Positions 49,872 to 61,644 of a stretch of DNA of 61,996 nucleotides are shown piece by piece; the first letter of the stretch is position 1; the number at the start of each line of letters is the position of its first letter. Under the pieces are notes generated by a model. That model was given only the letters and a program-made list of their open reading frames with translations. It searched no databases and had not been told where the DNA came from. The DNA lies in contig JAHBBC010000070.1 in NCBI GenBank assembly GCA_019915015.1, positions 1-61,996 of the forward strand, written 5' to 3'. The position numbers and the translations under genes were made by a program. Source of the DNA: Auriscalpium vulgare (taxonomy: Eukaryota > Basidiomycota > Agaricomycetes > Russulales > Auriscalpiaceae).

Positions 49872-51916
49872 CATAACGCCGACTCATTCGACAGCTCAAA
49901 ATCAGCGAGATCGTCCACGGCGTCCTTCAACGCGTACAACAGCCTCATCGCGGCCTTCTCGTCAGCGCACACATGGGCTAGGCGCACGGAGATGTCTCCG
50001 TCCGCCAGGAGCCACCCAAAGACTGTGTCCTTGGCTTGCAGGGCTTGCAAAAGGGAGCGCCAAGCTTTCGCGCTCTTTGCTAAGTTGCCTTCGATCTTCT
50101 TCAGCCTTTCCGACTGCGCTTTGGATGCTAATCGGACGGAATGAATGAGGCGTCGTGTGCAGGAAGCGTGTGGAACGACATACCTGCATCAGATCCCTGA
50201 AGCTTGAGCTCGCTGCAGTCTATAACTTCCGGCGGCGTCTGCAGCAAACCTAACACCCTATCTCTCAGCTCATTGAGTCGAGATGGTATTGGTGGGGATC
50301 CTAGTAATGTTGCATGGATCTCTTCAATCCGCCGTTGCCCAAAGTGGATGATGTTTCGTAGATAGTCGATCGCGCAGCGTCTGTGCTGCTTCAATCTGCC
50401 GTAAGACATGGACAGGATGGCTGGCATGTCGTGGCACTTGACAAAACCGGTCAAGGAATACGAACTTCGCTGCAATACTCCGATGGCGACTTCGGCATCA
50501 CGCATGGCGGGTATCAGCGCGGTAGCGACATGTGTAACAATGTCCTGCTATGATCACCGTTGCGTTGTCAGATGAATGACTTGCATGCAGTACAACCACG
50601 ACACACCGATGAGGGCACGCCTGTACTCAGTCTGTTCGACTTCAGCCTGGTTCTCCCGGGGTCTCCCTGCGTGATCGTTGGACATGATACAAGTTAGCGT
50701 GAGAGAAACTGCGCACCGGAGGATCATTAATGACACCTTGCACCACCGCTATACGCTGCTTCCACAGATCGGATTCATCCTTCTGCACGCCGTGCGTTTG
50801 GATACCGTCAGACAAGCGTCGGACTTCCTCATCCCAGAAGGTTTCCAGTTTGTCGTAGCACGCTTTGGCGCTCTTGAGGTGCCCATTGATCTCCTTCACG
50901 ATGCGCGCCTCTTCGATCAGCGGCGACTTCTCGACTAGTGGGAGGCGTGCGTATCAGATCAGCCATTGATCGTTAGATACAAAATGTTGACATACTCGCA
51001 GAGGTGGCACTCTTTAAGCTCTTGCATACGTCCTTCGAAAGCGATGCCTTGAGGTCCCGAGTCTTCATGCCCAATTCTCGAGCTTTGTCAAGCTGTTCCA
51101 TGCGCATTTCGTGTCGCTGGCGTTGTGAGCACAATGCATCCACGACGTAGTCTGCGGTTATTAGTGCGTATGTTCCCGCTTCAACGCCAAGTTCACGACA
51201 TTTCTGTCTCTGCTCCAAAAGGCGCTCGTGGGCTGCAATGCCGACTGGGAATTTGCTCAATAGCATATGGGCTGCTAGGAGATGCGCGTCCGCTCGGCGG
51301 AGCAATTTGGCTGCCGTTCCACGAGAAAAAGCCTTGACTGGGGGCACAAGTGCAATCTTGTTTTCTCTCGTTAGCGTACAAGTACTAGTTATGCATATTA
51401 AGTGAGATCGTACATTGGTGGAATGAGATCGTACATTGGTGTTATCAAGCAGAGAATAACTCGACCGATCCCCTGCATTCTCTGTCAGTGAAGACACACG
51501 CACGATAAGAAGAAGGATATTGTAGAAAACTAACATTGAGATTGCTGTGCTCTGGGCTCACATGGATCGCTAGTGAAAAAATTCAAGACGTACGCTGCAA
51601 CCTTATTCGTGGGAATGACAAAGACGGTAGGCATGAAGAACCTACACTTTAATCGCCGTCCCCACGGGGTGTTTTCATTCCCGCCAACCGCTATATCCAC
51701 CCGCACCCGTTGCTCGAGCTCAGTCTGGAGTGAAGACACAGTGAGGGGGAGTTCGGCATCAACATGGAAGCAAGAGGTATCGCTCACCCGTGTCGCACCC
51801 GAAGTGGACACACTGGAGGTATTGACAAGGAGTCCAGGCATAACACTTGACGATGGAGGCACAGTCGGAGGCAATGAGGAAAGATGAGATCCTGGAGAGT
51901 GTAGTGCTTGATCCAT
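49872..51916 (-). CDS. Unknown helical, multi-exon gene
   Basis: Approximate exons on the minus strand: 51916-51590 (MDQALHSPGSHLSS...), about 51365-51000, about 50937-50718, about 50670-50606, about 50545-50184 and about 50127-49872. Segments include SRGTAAKLLRRADAHLLAAH, VKEINGHLKSAKACYDKLE, MRDAEVAIGVLQRSSY and the end DDLADFELSNESAL. It is predicted to be almost entirely alpha-helical, with coiled-coil-like stretches. No family was recognised. Further 5' exons may extend to 52570, where a clean minus frame contains LVNLNKLAQYLCAPD. Confidence 0.55.
51403..51441 (+). repeat. Short tandem duplication, 21-bp period
   Basis: TGAGATCGTACATTGGTG occurs at 51403-51420 and again at 51424-51441 with GAA between, inside a probable intron of the unknown gene. 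Confidence 0.9.
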
Positions 51917-52799
51917 TGCACCTAGCGTGCGGTCGGACAGTGGAGTGGACGAGGGAGGGAGTCAGCTTGTCGGGTCGTGCAGTCGGTCCTCTTGAGCGAA
52001 ATCCTACGTAGGCAATGCAGCACAGCTCACAGCCGATAGATTGGTGATAGCACCGCCGAGCGGTTTTTGGGGGGTCCGAAACAGACAAGGCGGTGGTTCT
52101 CGTGTCAGAAGCACCTGCAAACGGCAAATCGTACGGATTAGCTATGAAGGGCACGAGCAGATGCAAGTAGATAACAATATTGAATTACCTACCACCTTCA
52201 ATTCCCAGATGTTGCACATCTGGATGAATGTATGCCGGCAGAGACACTACGCACGCGCGCTCAATGTAGGCTGCCTATCAAAGAGTCACGGCACTCACCT
52301 CACGCTCAAGCGCCACAGATGTCCATGCCGGCAGCGATGCGCAGATGGCTGTATTGGAACCGCAGGTTCTCGGTTGCCATGAGCAGAGCCTGGTGATGTC
52401 CGGCGCGCACAGGTACTGGGCGAGTTTATTGAGGTTTACTAGCGGGCGCCGACGGGAGCCAATCCAGTCGGGGGTCAGGGCGAAGGGCGAGGCATTATGT
52501 AGAGAATGTTCGGATGGACGGAGCGGACGGTGGAAGCCTGGCAGCAGCCTAGCGAACCCTGAACCTGACAATCATGCGCACCTCAGGGACCGGACGGTAG
52601 GCTTGACCGGTAGGGGGCGAAAGTTTGGTAATGCGAATAATATGTGTTGCACGACCACAATGTTGGACTATGTGCGTCTTAGTTCAACGAGCCAGACAAA
52701 CTGACTTGCATCTACATATATAAGTCATTTCTTTGATCAGCAACTACGACATACCGGTCCAGCGACGGTGTAGACTGTGTTGGTGTGGCACTGGCATCG
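51917..52799. other. No firmly supported gene
   Basis: It contains a minus ORF at 52278-52571 that could be an upstream exon of the unknown helical gene. Otherwise nothing was seen. Confidence 0.35.
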
Positions 52800-53690
52800 A
52801 GTCTAACAGTCATTTGGGCATGGCCAGCCCTCGTCGCCCCCGCCGCTGGTCGCGCTCAACGCTCCACGCGCGCCTTTCTCCCCAGCACACACGCCGCCTT
52901 CACCAGCGTGCAAGACGCCGCCGCCGCCAGATAACGCTAGCCCTGCTCCGCTCCCCGCAGCCGCACCTCCCGCATTGCAGCTTGCGCGTTGGCAGTGACA
53001 GTAGGCCGCGAGGCCACCAAATCTAACCTGGCCTCCATCCCGGCGACCTCCTGACGCTTCTCGCGCGGGGAGAAGTGGTCGACGTACGAGATACATCAAG
53101 ATCTCCTCCGCGGGAGCCGGGAGCGATGGGCCGCATTGTAGGTAGCTCGCCAGTGAGCGACTAAACGCAACGTTCGAAGCGCAGCTGCAACGCAGGGGTA
53201 TCAATCAGAAGACAACAAACGCACGAGTGGGAGAATCGCGCACGAGTGGATGATACGCGAGATATCGTTGAAGACAGCGCTGTACGACCGTAACAATCCT
53301 CGCAACTGGCTAGGTTCAAAGCCCCTCGTCCTGGCAGTCGGAGAGTTCTACTGACGGTGCTGCCGGATCGGAGTTGTGCGGTGCGAGCGGAAGACGAGGT
53401 GAACATGCGTTTTCCTCAACAGCGAACACCCGGTCTCACGGATCTCGTAGCGTCCTGCAGTACCGAGGTTGAACGGCTTCTGAGAGCGCTTCCAGAGGAG
53501 AGGCTGCCCCTGCGCAAGCCAGTGCACCATGGCGGTGTGTGCACTGCCGTCGACGGCTGGGATGTGCTCGAATCTGAGCATAAAGGCGGCATCGTCCTGC
53601 TCTGCGCCGGTGACGAAAGCTAACCTCTCCTCGGCGGATCGTCAGCGATGCTGTGTGAGGTGCGGAGGAATGAGAATGGTGGGAGGAGGT
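52800..53690 (-). pseudogene. Third SET-family copy, degraded
   Basis: On the minus strand FEHIPAVDGSAHTA (about 53560) leads to KPFNLGTAGRYEIRETG, the start of a SET domain. Later ISYVDHFSPREKRQEV corresponds to ISYLELSASYEERREE of the intact gene. TLVKAACVLGRKARVE then matches its helical C-terminus. The central SET residues, including the NHSC segment, are missing and the frame is broken repeatedly. The 53550-53670 stretch is close at nucleotide level to 32700-32825. Confidence 0.7.
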
Positions 53691-54284
53691 GTGGTCGGGG
53701 GTCGTGCACTGAGCGTTAATCGGGGACGCGGCCCGGGGGACCTTGACCCGCATTGCGGCGAACTGCTGTCGCGGGAGATTTGGCACAGAGGATAGAGTAC
53801 TCACCTCGGCGATGAATGAAGGGAGCGCGGCGAGTTGACGCGGCGCGGGTGGCAAGACCGAGATGGAGGGATAGCCTCAGCCACGTCGAGCCCGACGAGC
53901 CGAGCTCAACCTCTGACGGCCACGACGCGCATACAGCCACCAGTCCCTCGACAAGTTACAAACACTGCGACGTCATCGCATGTACGGGCCTAGGGATTAG
54001 TAGTAGGGAACGCATTGACCCGTTCACTTCGGACTTGCGCCAGACAGACGCGATCCTCACTTGGCTACTCAACCTCAGGACGACCAGTCGAAGCCGCATT
54101 TTGTAAGGAGGAGCATGGACACTCAGAAAATGCATACTTTTGGCGAAGGCTACGCGACAGCCTCTCTCTCGCCAGCTTCTGGCTCACCATCTCTCGCAGC
54201 AGTCCTACCAGCACCACGGAAGCTTGGTTATCAACCTTTCGTTTGCAACTATCTCATGTCGACAGCGGCTCCCCGGGAATGCTC

Positions 54285-54413
54285 CCCGCGCTGTTCAACG
54301 AGAGGGCTGCAATCAACTCCTTGCTTTCTATCGTGGATGCCCAAATCAACCCGTGTGCGCCCGTGTCGCGCCTTCCATCCGAACTCGTGGTGACCATTTA
54401 TGGACTCCAGTAG
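54285..54413 (+). pseudogene. F-box fragment (N-terminal part)
   Basis: ERAAINSLLSIVDAQINPCA followed by PVSRLPSELVVTIYGLQ matches the start of basidiomycete F-boxes, then breaks off at a stop. Confidence 0.6.
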
Positions 54414-54589
54414 CATCATGCCGCTGGCTGGGACATACGGCCGCGCATCAGCAGGCATACTGGTGTCTCAAGCTCGATCATATGAACTTGTCGTATCGCT
54501 ACAAAGCCGGCGAGGGGAGATCGTGTACCTGTTCGCCAGCTTCTCCTGAGTTCCTCGACACATCGTGCATTGGAGTGCCAATATTGAAT

Positions 54590-54790
54590 CATTGTATGTG
54601 ACTAAGTAACCTCTCAAAGTCGTAGAACGAGTGCACGCTGAAGTCTGACTGCGCGTCACCATCTCCTCCGCCCACGCTCCGCCCATCGGCATTGGAATGT
54701 CCGCCCACAGGCTTGCGCAGACTAGCGCGGTCTGCCGCCACTGGTGGCAGACGCGCGTAACATTGATCCCAGCCAAGACGGACCGCCCCC
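54590..54790 (-). pseudogene. F-box fragment related to the 22.8 kb gene
   Basis: INVTRVCHQWRQTALVCASL continuing WADIPMPMGGAWAEEMVTRS matches residues of the intact F-box protein (IKVSHVCFQWRQTALACASL, WADIPLPLGIAWAAEMVARS). It is on the strand opposite to the nearby fragment at 54285-54413. Nothing supported was found in the rest of 53691-55829. Confidence 0.75.
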
Positions 54791-55829
54791 ACCGACAGAC
54801 ACGGCTCGAATGCAGCACAGAATGCGAATATGTGCGTAAGCAGCTCGGACGAGAGCGCGCAAATACACGTGAGGGTGTTGCGCCGTTACGCTAGGCCGCG
54901 CAGGGCGGTCTGCGTGGCGGTGCATTCGTCGCTCGCATGGGAAAACGCGTCGTCAGAGGGGGTGGTGGCTGGCAGGATGTCGGCGCTGTCCAGGCGAAGA
55001 GGTTACAACATCGCGCCAGAAGTCGTCGGCTGCTGGCCTCTGCTGGCCTGCCACATCGCGTCGCGTTGGTGCTTTGCTCGCGGTCAAGACAATGCGATAA
55101 GCGTACCTGGTATCCATCTGAATTCCCTGACACCATCACGATGCTTTCAGCGACTATGGCATCCAAGTGGACGGCCAACGAGGACTGCTAGAGTGATAAA
55201 ACTGGGGATGTCAATGAGATTTGATAGTCAACTTCGAGGGACGACCTGGAGGTGCCAGGCGTGGAATTCCGGCGGCGACATAGAGACTGCGAGTTACGGG
55301 AGCGTCAGTGAAAGCCGAGGATGGAGAAGTTGGTGCAGGGAACGCACATCGTCGACACCGCGTCAGCACCGAAAGCCGAAGAGCTTGCACATACACCTCT
55401 CGTAACACGGCCGTGGCGGCGATGATTTGATAGAGTTCAGCCTTCCTGTCGCCACCTCAACCGAGTCCGACCTCAGGCTGACGCATTCCAACAACATCCC
55501 GTGGTCTCGTCGTACCAGCACAGCAGAGCACCAGCCCGTGACGCACTTCCTGTGGTCGCTGCATAGAGAGCACCCAGGCAAGCACAGGCGATGGACGGGG
55601 ACACATGCACCTCAGTGAGGTGCAGCTAGAGCGTTGTGGGCGGGAGGGGGGAAAATTGAAGCTTGAAGGCGTACAGATGGTGGGCACGCGCATTGAGGCG
55701 CGCGTGGGAAATCGCTAAGATCTCTTCCGAACAGAACAGCCCTGAGTACATTGCCCTCTCACTCTTCGCCTTCAAGACTTCACGGGCCAGTTGCATCAGT
55801 TCACACATCATCTGCGGAATCCCTGCAAT

Positions 55830-58800
55830 ATGTTTCCGAAGAAGAAGAAGCATGCAAGTTCGCCACAACTCCCACAAGTAGCAGGTATGTCCACCGGTGG
55901 TTTTGGGGCTTCATTGACTCCTGTGCCTCATGAAGCCCACACAGACGACATTTCGAAACCGGAAAGAGGGATGTTGACACTGTCAACATCTGTTGCAATA
56001 CTCAAGGAAATCAGTGATGTTGCGACGAAACTTCCAATGATCCAGGGTACAGCTGGTACATTGTTGCGAGTGTTGGAAGTGCGCGATGTGAGCTCTGTAT
56101 TCTTGATATCTTGACACACGCTGGCTGACCACATTTATAGGAAGTAGTTGTGTTCAAACAAAGATGGCGGGAGGTTCTTACTAGGGTCGATGAATTTGGA
56201 GCCATCTTCTGTGACATTGACAACTACTTCCGAAGCAAGAAGCTAGACATTCCTCGTGATGTTGAAGTGATTATGAATGGGCTGAGACAGTATGCATTCT
56301 TCCAATATATATACATCATGTCAAGTTTTCTGATATTTTCTTCCAACTCCCAGAGACTTACACACAATTGAGCCTTTCTTATCAATGTGTAGAAGCCACT
56401 CAAAGTGGTCTCGTTTCAAGCTGCATGTCAATCGAGCTGACATGATCAAGAGGATTGATCAATTTGACCAACAGATGAACCAACTAATCAATAACTGCAA
56501 TGTTACTACTTTTCTTTTGGACTAATTTACTTTGCTAACAATGCATATACAGATGTCTATGACTCTGTCCATTGGTCATAATCTGCAGGAAATAAAGGTG
56601 AGTTGCAAGCTACTACCAATGTTAGGGAATGTTGTTCTGATATAGCTATATAGGAACATAGGTATGTGTGCCATGTCCTATCTAAACAAAAGTCTGATTA
56701 AAACAGAATGACCTTCAATGGTAATATCCCAGCAAAACCTGGCAGTCTTCTTGGACGAGGAAATCATGTGAGATCTGCCGTGACAGCCATCTTGGGTAAT
56801 CTGCACAGACCTGCTCGAATTTCTATCACGGGCCCAGGTGGCATTGGAAAAACATCCCTTGCCTTGACAATACTGCATGATGATGCTATTACACAGGTCT
56901 TCCAAGACAAGATATATTTTGTCTCATGTGAATATTGCACATCACCAGATATGTTTGTTGCAAACCTGTGCAGCATATTACTATGTGGTAGCCAAGAAGC
57001 TCCTACAAGTGAAGAAATAATGTTGCAACATTTGGAAGAGCATTCAATATGCTTGTTATGTTTGGATAACTTTGAGAGTGTCTGGGATTGTAACGCATCA
57101 GAAAAGCATGCTATTGAGGTGTTACTTGCAAAAATTGCATCAATTTCTAGTGTTACATTGATCATAACTATGAGGGGTATAGAATATCCATCTGGAGTTG
57201 CATGGACCAACCCTAAGCTTCCACCATTAGAGCCTGTCAACTTTGAAGTTGCAAAGCAAATATTCTACAATATTTGTTCACATTGGGATAGCTGGGCAGA
57301 GAAATTGGTTCAAGAAGTAGAGGGATTACCTCTGGCTGTCACACTGATAGGTCACCTTGCACAAAGCATGAGTTGCAAGCAATTGTGGGAAGAATGGGAG
57401 AAAGAAAAAACAGCAGCAATTGGACGAGAGACTGGGCACAGATTGACCAGCTTGGAAATGTCAATAAAGCTTTCCATGAACAGTCAAAGAATCCAGTCAA
57501 ACTCAACCTGTGTATTTCTGTTGACTGTTCTTAGTCAACTTCCCACTGGATTACATCTAGAACAGACCCACAAGTTGCAAGCTATATTTCCAGATGAAAC
57601 AAATTTGATAGGCAGTATCATTCCTCTTCAACAGTGCAGTCTAGCAGATATATCAAATCAGAGGATAAAAATGCATCCTCTAGTTCGATTTTTCTGCCAA
57701 GAGCATCTTGTGTTGCCTGAGGCCAAGCAATCTGCATTTGAAGAGTATTACATCAATATGACTAATAAAGTAGAGGAAAATGGACAACTTGTATCCCCAC
57801 TGAAACTACAAGAGCACAAGAATATACATTCAGTGTTGCTGAAAATAGTGAAGAATAAATGTCCAGAATATGATGTTATCTCTGCTGTTTGCATTTACTC
57901 CTTCTATGCAAGCCAAGAATTGGGTTTGTTTAGCAGTGACTTGTTTTTTGCTGTAGATAGGTATAAGGATAATCTTGATCCTTATTTAATAGCATATTAT
58001 CTCTCTAAGTGGGCTGCTGCTCTAAAAGATATGGCTAGATTGTCAGAGGCTAAAAATAAATATCATGATGCACTGTACTATGCTATACTTGGGAAAAATA
58101 GATATTGTGAAGCTGAATCTTTGTATGGTCTAGGAGTAGTAGCTTCAGGAGCAAAAGACTTCAAAGCAGCTTATACCTATTTTAGCGAAGCTTTGGATAT
58201 TGAAAGACTAGTTGGAGGGAAAGTGAAGCAGGCATATATTCTTGGAAAGCTATCAAATCTTGCATTGAATATGAGGAATCTGGAAGAGGCCATAAATCTA
58301 AGTCGTGCATGTCTAAGACTTAGCCAATCTATAGATGACAAGTTTGTTCAGGGGGTGCTTTCCAACGCTTGGGAGATATATTATTGCAGCAAGGGAAGTA
58401 TCAAGACTCCTGTGACAACTATCACAAAGCCTACATTATGTCAATGCAGGCCAACTCTTCGGCCTTTCAAGGTGTTATTCTGGAAAGTCTTGGACGAGCA
58501 TATATTGGCCTACAACAGTATCCTACAGCTCAGAATTATCTTGAAAAGGCATTAGCTATTCAGAGAACACTGAATGCACCTGTACAAGAGATAAATACAT
58601 TGCATAGTCTTGGTGATGTCTGTCTGCGTATGAACAACTTAGCTACTGCACTTGACTATTATAAAGAAGCTTATACCAAGACATTGATAGGACAGGTATC
58701 ACATCAACATGGTCGCACTCTTCGTTCTCTTGCCAGACTATGTAAGGCTCAAAGTGCATATGATGAAGCTATATGCTATGCCAAAGAAGCCCTTTCAATT

Positions 58801-59187
58801 GATGACGGCGTGCCTGATGCTGCTGCTGATGATGCAGATATACTAGGCATACTTTATTGGGAAAAAGATGAATTTGATAAGGCAAAAATTTGCTGGATTC
58901 AAGCAGCAGGTCTCTATCAGGAGGCTGGTTTAATTCATCGCATTCCACTCTGTATTTTGTCTCTTGCTCAATTGTATGATTATACTGAGAAGGATGAGGT
59001 TGCAGTGTCTCACTATAAAAGGGCAATTCACATATGCTCTGAGAGCAATTTCCTGTCTGATCATATCACAGCCTTGCAAATGCTTGGAAAGTTTTATGAG
59101 ACAAGGAATAAACTGGACAATGCTACTGATTGCTTTATGTGTTCTGCCATAGTAGCTGAGCAACTTAACACATCTATACCAGAATAG
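55830..59187 (+). CDS. NB-ARC/TPR STAND (NLR-type) protein, one frameshift
   Basis: Exons: 55830-56087, 56141-56289, 56354-56501, 56553-56597, an 8-nt microexon 56654-56661, and 56707-59187, about 1030 aa in all. The start MFPKKKKHASS precedes a helical N-terminal domain. The NB-ARC has Walker A GPGGIGKTSLAL, Walker B CLLCLDNFE, sensor region TLIITMRG and GLPLAVTLIG. Winged-helix-like and then tetratricopeptide-type repeats fill the C-terminus (YFSEALDIERLVG, YLEKALAIQRTLN, YYKEAYTKTLIG). The frame breaks in a run of five G at 58351-58355, and one more G would continue VQGGAFQRLGDILL. The sequence is much more AT-rich than its neighbours. Fungal STAND proteins act in heterokaryon incompatibility and innate immunity; a role here is inferred. 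Confidence 0.87.
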
Positions 59188-59580
59188 AGGACTTGGGGTC
59201 AATGTGATACTGTGTAGGCACATTACAATTACTCTTAATCACTTTCCTTTCTTTAGCTGATCATTGAACTAACACACCACTCTATTGGCATCAAAAATAT
59301 ATACCAAGCTGCTTTTACCATGTTTACTGTAGACCAGCATGATTGAGCCTTTGTCAGGCGCACATAATGTGGAAGGACCAGCGGCTGTCACATTCATCTA
59401 CCAACTCTGCTAGCCAGGATGTGAGGGAACTGTGGTTAGTATGGGCTAGTACAGTTATACGAACAGGATGTGATATCTGTAAGCATACTGCAAGCTTCAG
59501 TGTTGCCTGGACGGCCTCAGAAGTATTCGAGTATATGACCCACATTGTTGTGCAACACTATTGAGGTCACCTACATCACC
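59188..59580. other. No supported gene
   Basis: AT-rich 3' flank of the STAND gene. Short ORFs only. Confidence 0.4.
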
Positions 59581-60649
59581 ATTTGTGTCACGCTAAACTG
59601 CGGCCCACTATAAATTGTGATGGGTACTAGCTGGTAGTGGGGCGGTAATGTGTAGTATACATTGCAACACTCATCCCCAACCGCCGAGTGCATTAGAGTG
59701 CATTCCCTCACTTGTCACGTCTCCATTGTCTCCTATTCTGGTCATCATGATATTGTCTTGTCCCACGTTGTAGGACATCCCTCCCACACTTCTTGATAGC
59801 ACAGATTGGTACCCATGCCCTTGCACTGCCTGATAAGCAGCGCTGATCACTTTCTCCTCACTGTTCTCCACCACCTTGCCTGTCTTCTGACATGTTCTCG
59901 TGACTCTTGCTCATTGTGTGTACTATTGTTTCCCTTTGTTCTTGCCTTCGTTGTCATTTCTCACACTCAGCTTGTCATTCTCCTCACTCTCATCTTGTTC
60001 CATTGTTGTCCCATTAGCTGTCGCCCTTGCGCTTTGTTGTTCCAACTGTCTTGTGACATCAGACATCAGAGTCTCACACCTCTTGTCCTGCAGCAGTTGC
60101 ACCCTTGGTTGGGTTGCTCACACCACTTATCCTTGCCTTCCAACACTTGCCTTGGCTCCTCTGAACGTTCACACATCTGGAATAGTACAGCCTTGTTTTC
60201 CTGACGCCTTGTTGTTCCGACTGTCTTGCAATATCAGACATACTAGTGGGACTGCAAGCATTATAACTGCCAACTCAGACAGCCTCTGATGGGCACCAAC
60301 AGGTAGTGAGGCGGTAATGTCTTGATAACCTATCCTCAGAGCGCTGTAGAAGGTACCTCTGTTGTGCGGTGCGATGACAAGCCCCGTCCCGCGCTGGGAG
60401 GGATCTCAACTCTCTTTTTGCATTTCTGACCAAGTACTCGGTCATGTGACCTTGGCCTTCCCGCGCCATAATTGGAACACTCCGCTGACTCCCATGCTAC
60501 TTGCACTAAGTGCCCGACCGTACGCCCAGTTGCCACACGCCAGCCAGCACAGCATTTCCCACGCCTGTCATGACGCATCAGATTTCCATCAGACTTGCAT
60601 AGCCCGGTCGCACGACAGCCACACCCGGCGCTTCCTTTCCAAAGAAACC

Positions 60650-60696
60650 AACCATATCAGGTTGGAGGCATACCGCAACTCCCCAGGACACAGTGA
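60650..60696 (+). repeat. Fragment of the F-box gene inside retroelement debris
   Basis: GGTTGGAGGCATACCGCAA, then CTCCCCAGGACAC, matches 49099-49131 of the F-box gene with about one difference. It is flanked by unrelated sequence. Confidence 0.75.
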
Positions 60697-61403
60697 TACA
60701 CCATCACCCGGGATGGACCCTATCGGAGCGTGTGGCGCGTGCCCCTCGGAACAACAACCACACTGCCTCCAACTCATCGCGATCCTACCAGGTGACTAGA
60801 CTAGCAAAGGGGAGGTGTTTGTGTCACTGTCGTGTGTTGCGCCCGTCCGCGGTCGTGCAGGGCCACCTCTCAAAACCACACTCCAAACCTACCACTCACC
60901 TGCCTTGAGACCCGTTGATACGCCTGGTTCTGCGGTGTGCGGAGATCTCACTTCAATTTTCGAACTTTTGTCAAGTCGAGAGTTTCGCTTCAGAGTCACC
61001 TGACTTCGGAACTTGGCCAGCAGTTTCCGAGGTTTCAACCCAGTCACTTCCGAACTTTCCGAGGTCACGTGACTTAGGATTCCGAACTTGCACCGGTCTC
61101 GGCCCGCTAGCACAGCCTCCACGGATGTTTCCGAAGCGCCCGCACGTGATTCGGTCCAGACTTCACAAGCCCATCATCATCAGACATGCCCCAAACGTGA
61201 TCCAGAGTCGAAACACTCACAGATTGTTGGGCTATGCCACATCTAGGCCATATCCACTCCAGAACATTGCCCCCTCGTTCCCAGTATTGTCCCCTCCATT
61301 CTGACCCTACCTCGAGCCCTCCAGATGTGGTTCGCTGCGTTTCTAGCTGCGTCAAACCGCTACACAACGCAATACTTCGGAACTTCGGACGATAGCCGCA
61401 GCG

Positions 61404-61425
61404 ACTTCGGAACGTGTTCCGAAGT
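61404..61425. repeat. Inverted repeat, 10-bp arms
   Basis: ACTTCGGAAC is followed by GT and then GTTCCGAAGT, an almost uninterrupted palindrome of the same word that recurs in the gypsy LTR. Confidence 0.8.
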
Positions 61426-61636
61426 TAGGCGCACAATCCCACTGTGGAGTCCCTTATGTTTCATTGTCTTAGGTTTCATGACTACTCTTCTCAGGCTTCC
61501 TAGCAATGGTGTTCGACTTACCGTTTGCTTGCGACTTACTCATTTCTTGTGATCTTGACCCACTTGCTTCGTGTTTTGTTCTACTTATGCTCTTGTTTGT
61601 TCGCACGGCTGTATATTACTTCGGACTCACTCGTAG

Positions 61637-61644
61637 TATATATA
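61637..61644 (+). promoter_or_regulatory. Possible TATA box of an LTR
   Basis: TATATATA followed by GGACTTGTC, upstream of a C/T-rich stretch (61680-61740). It is consistent with an LTR promoter on the plus strand but not independently supported. Confidence 0.3.
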
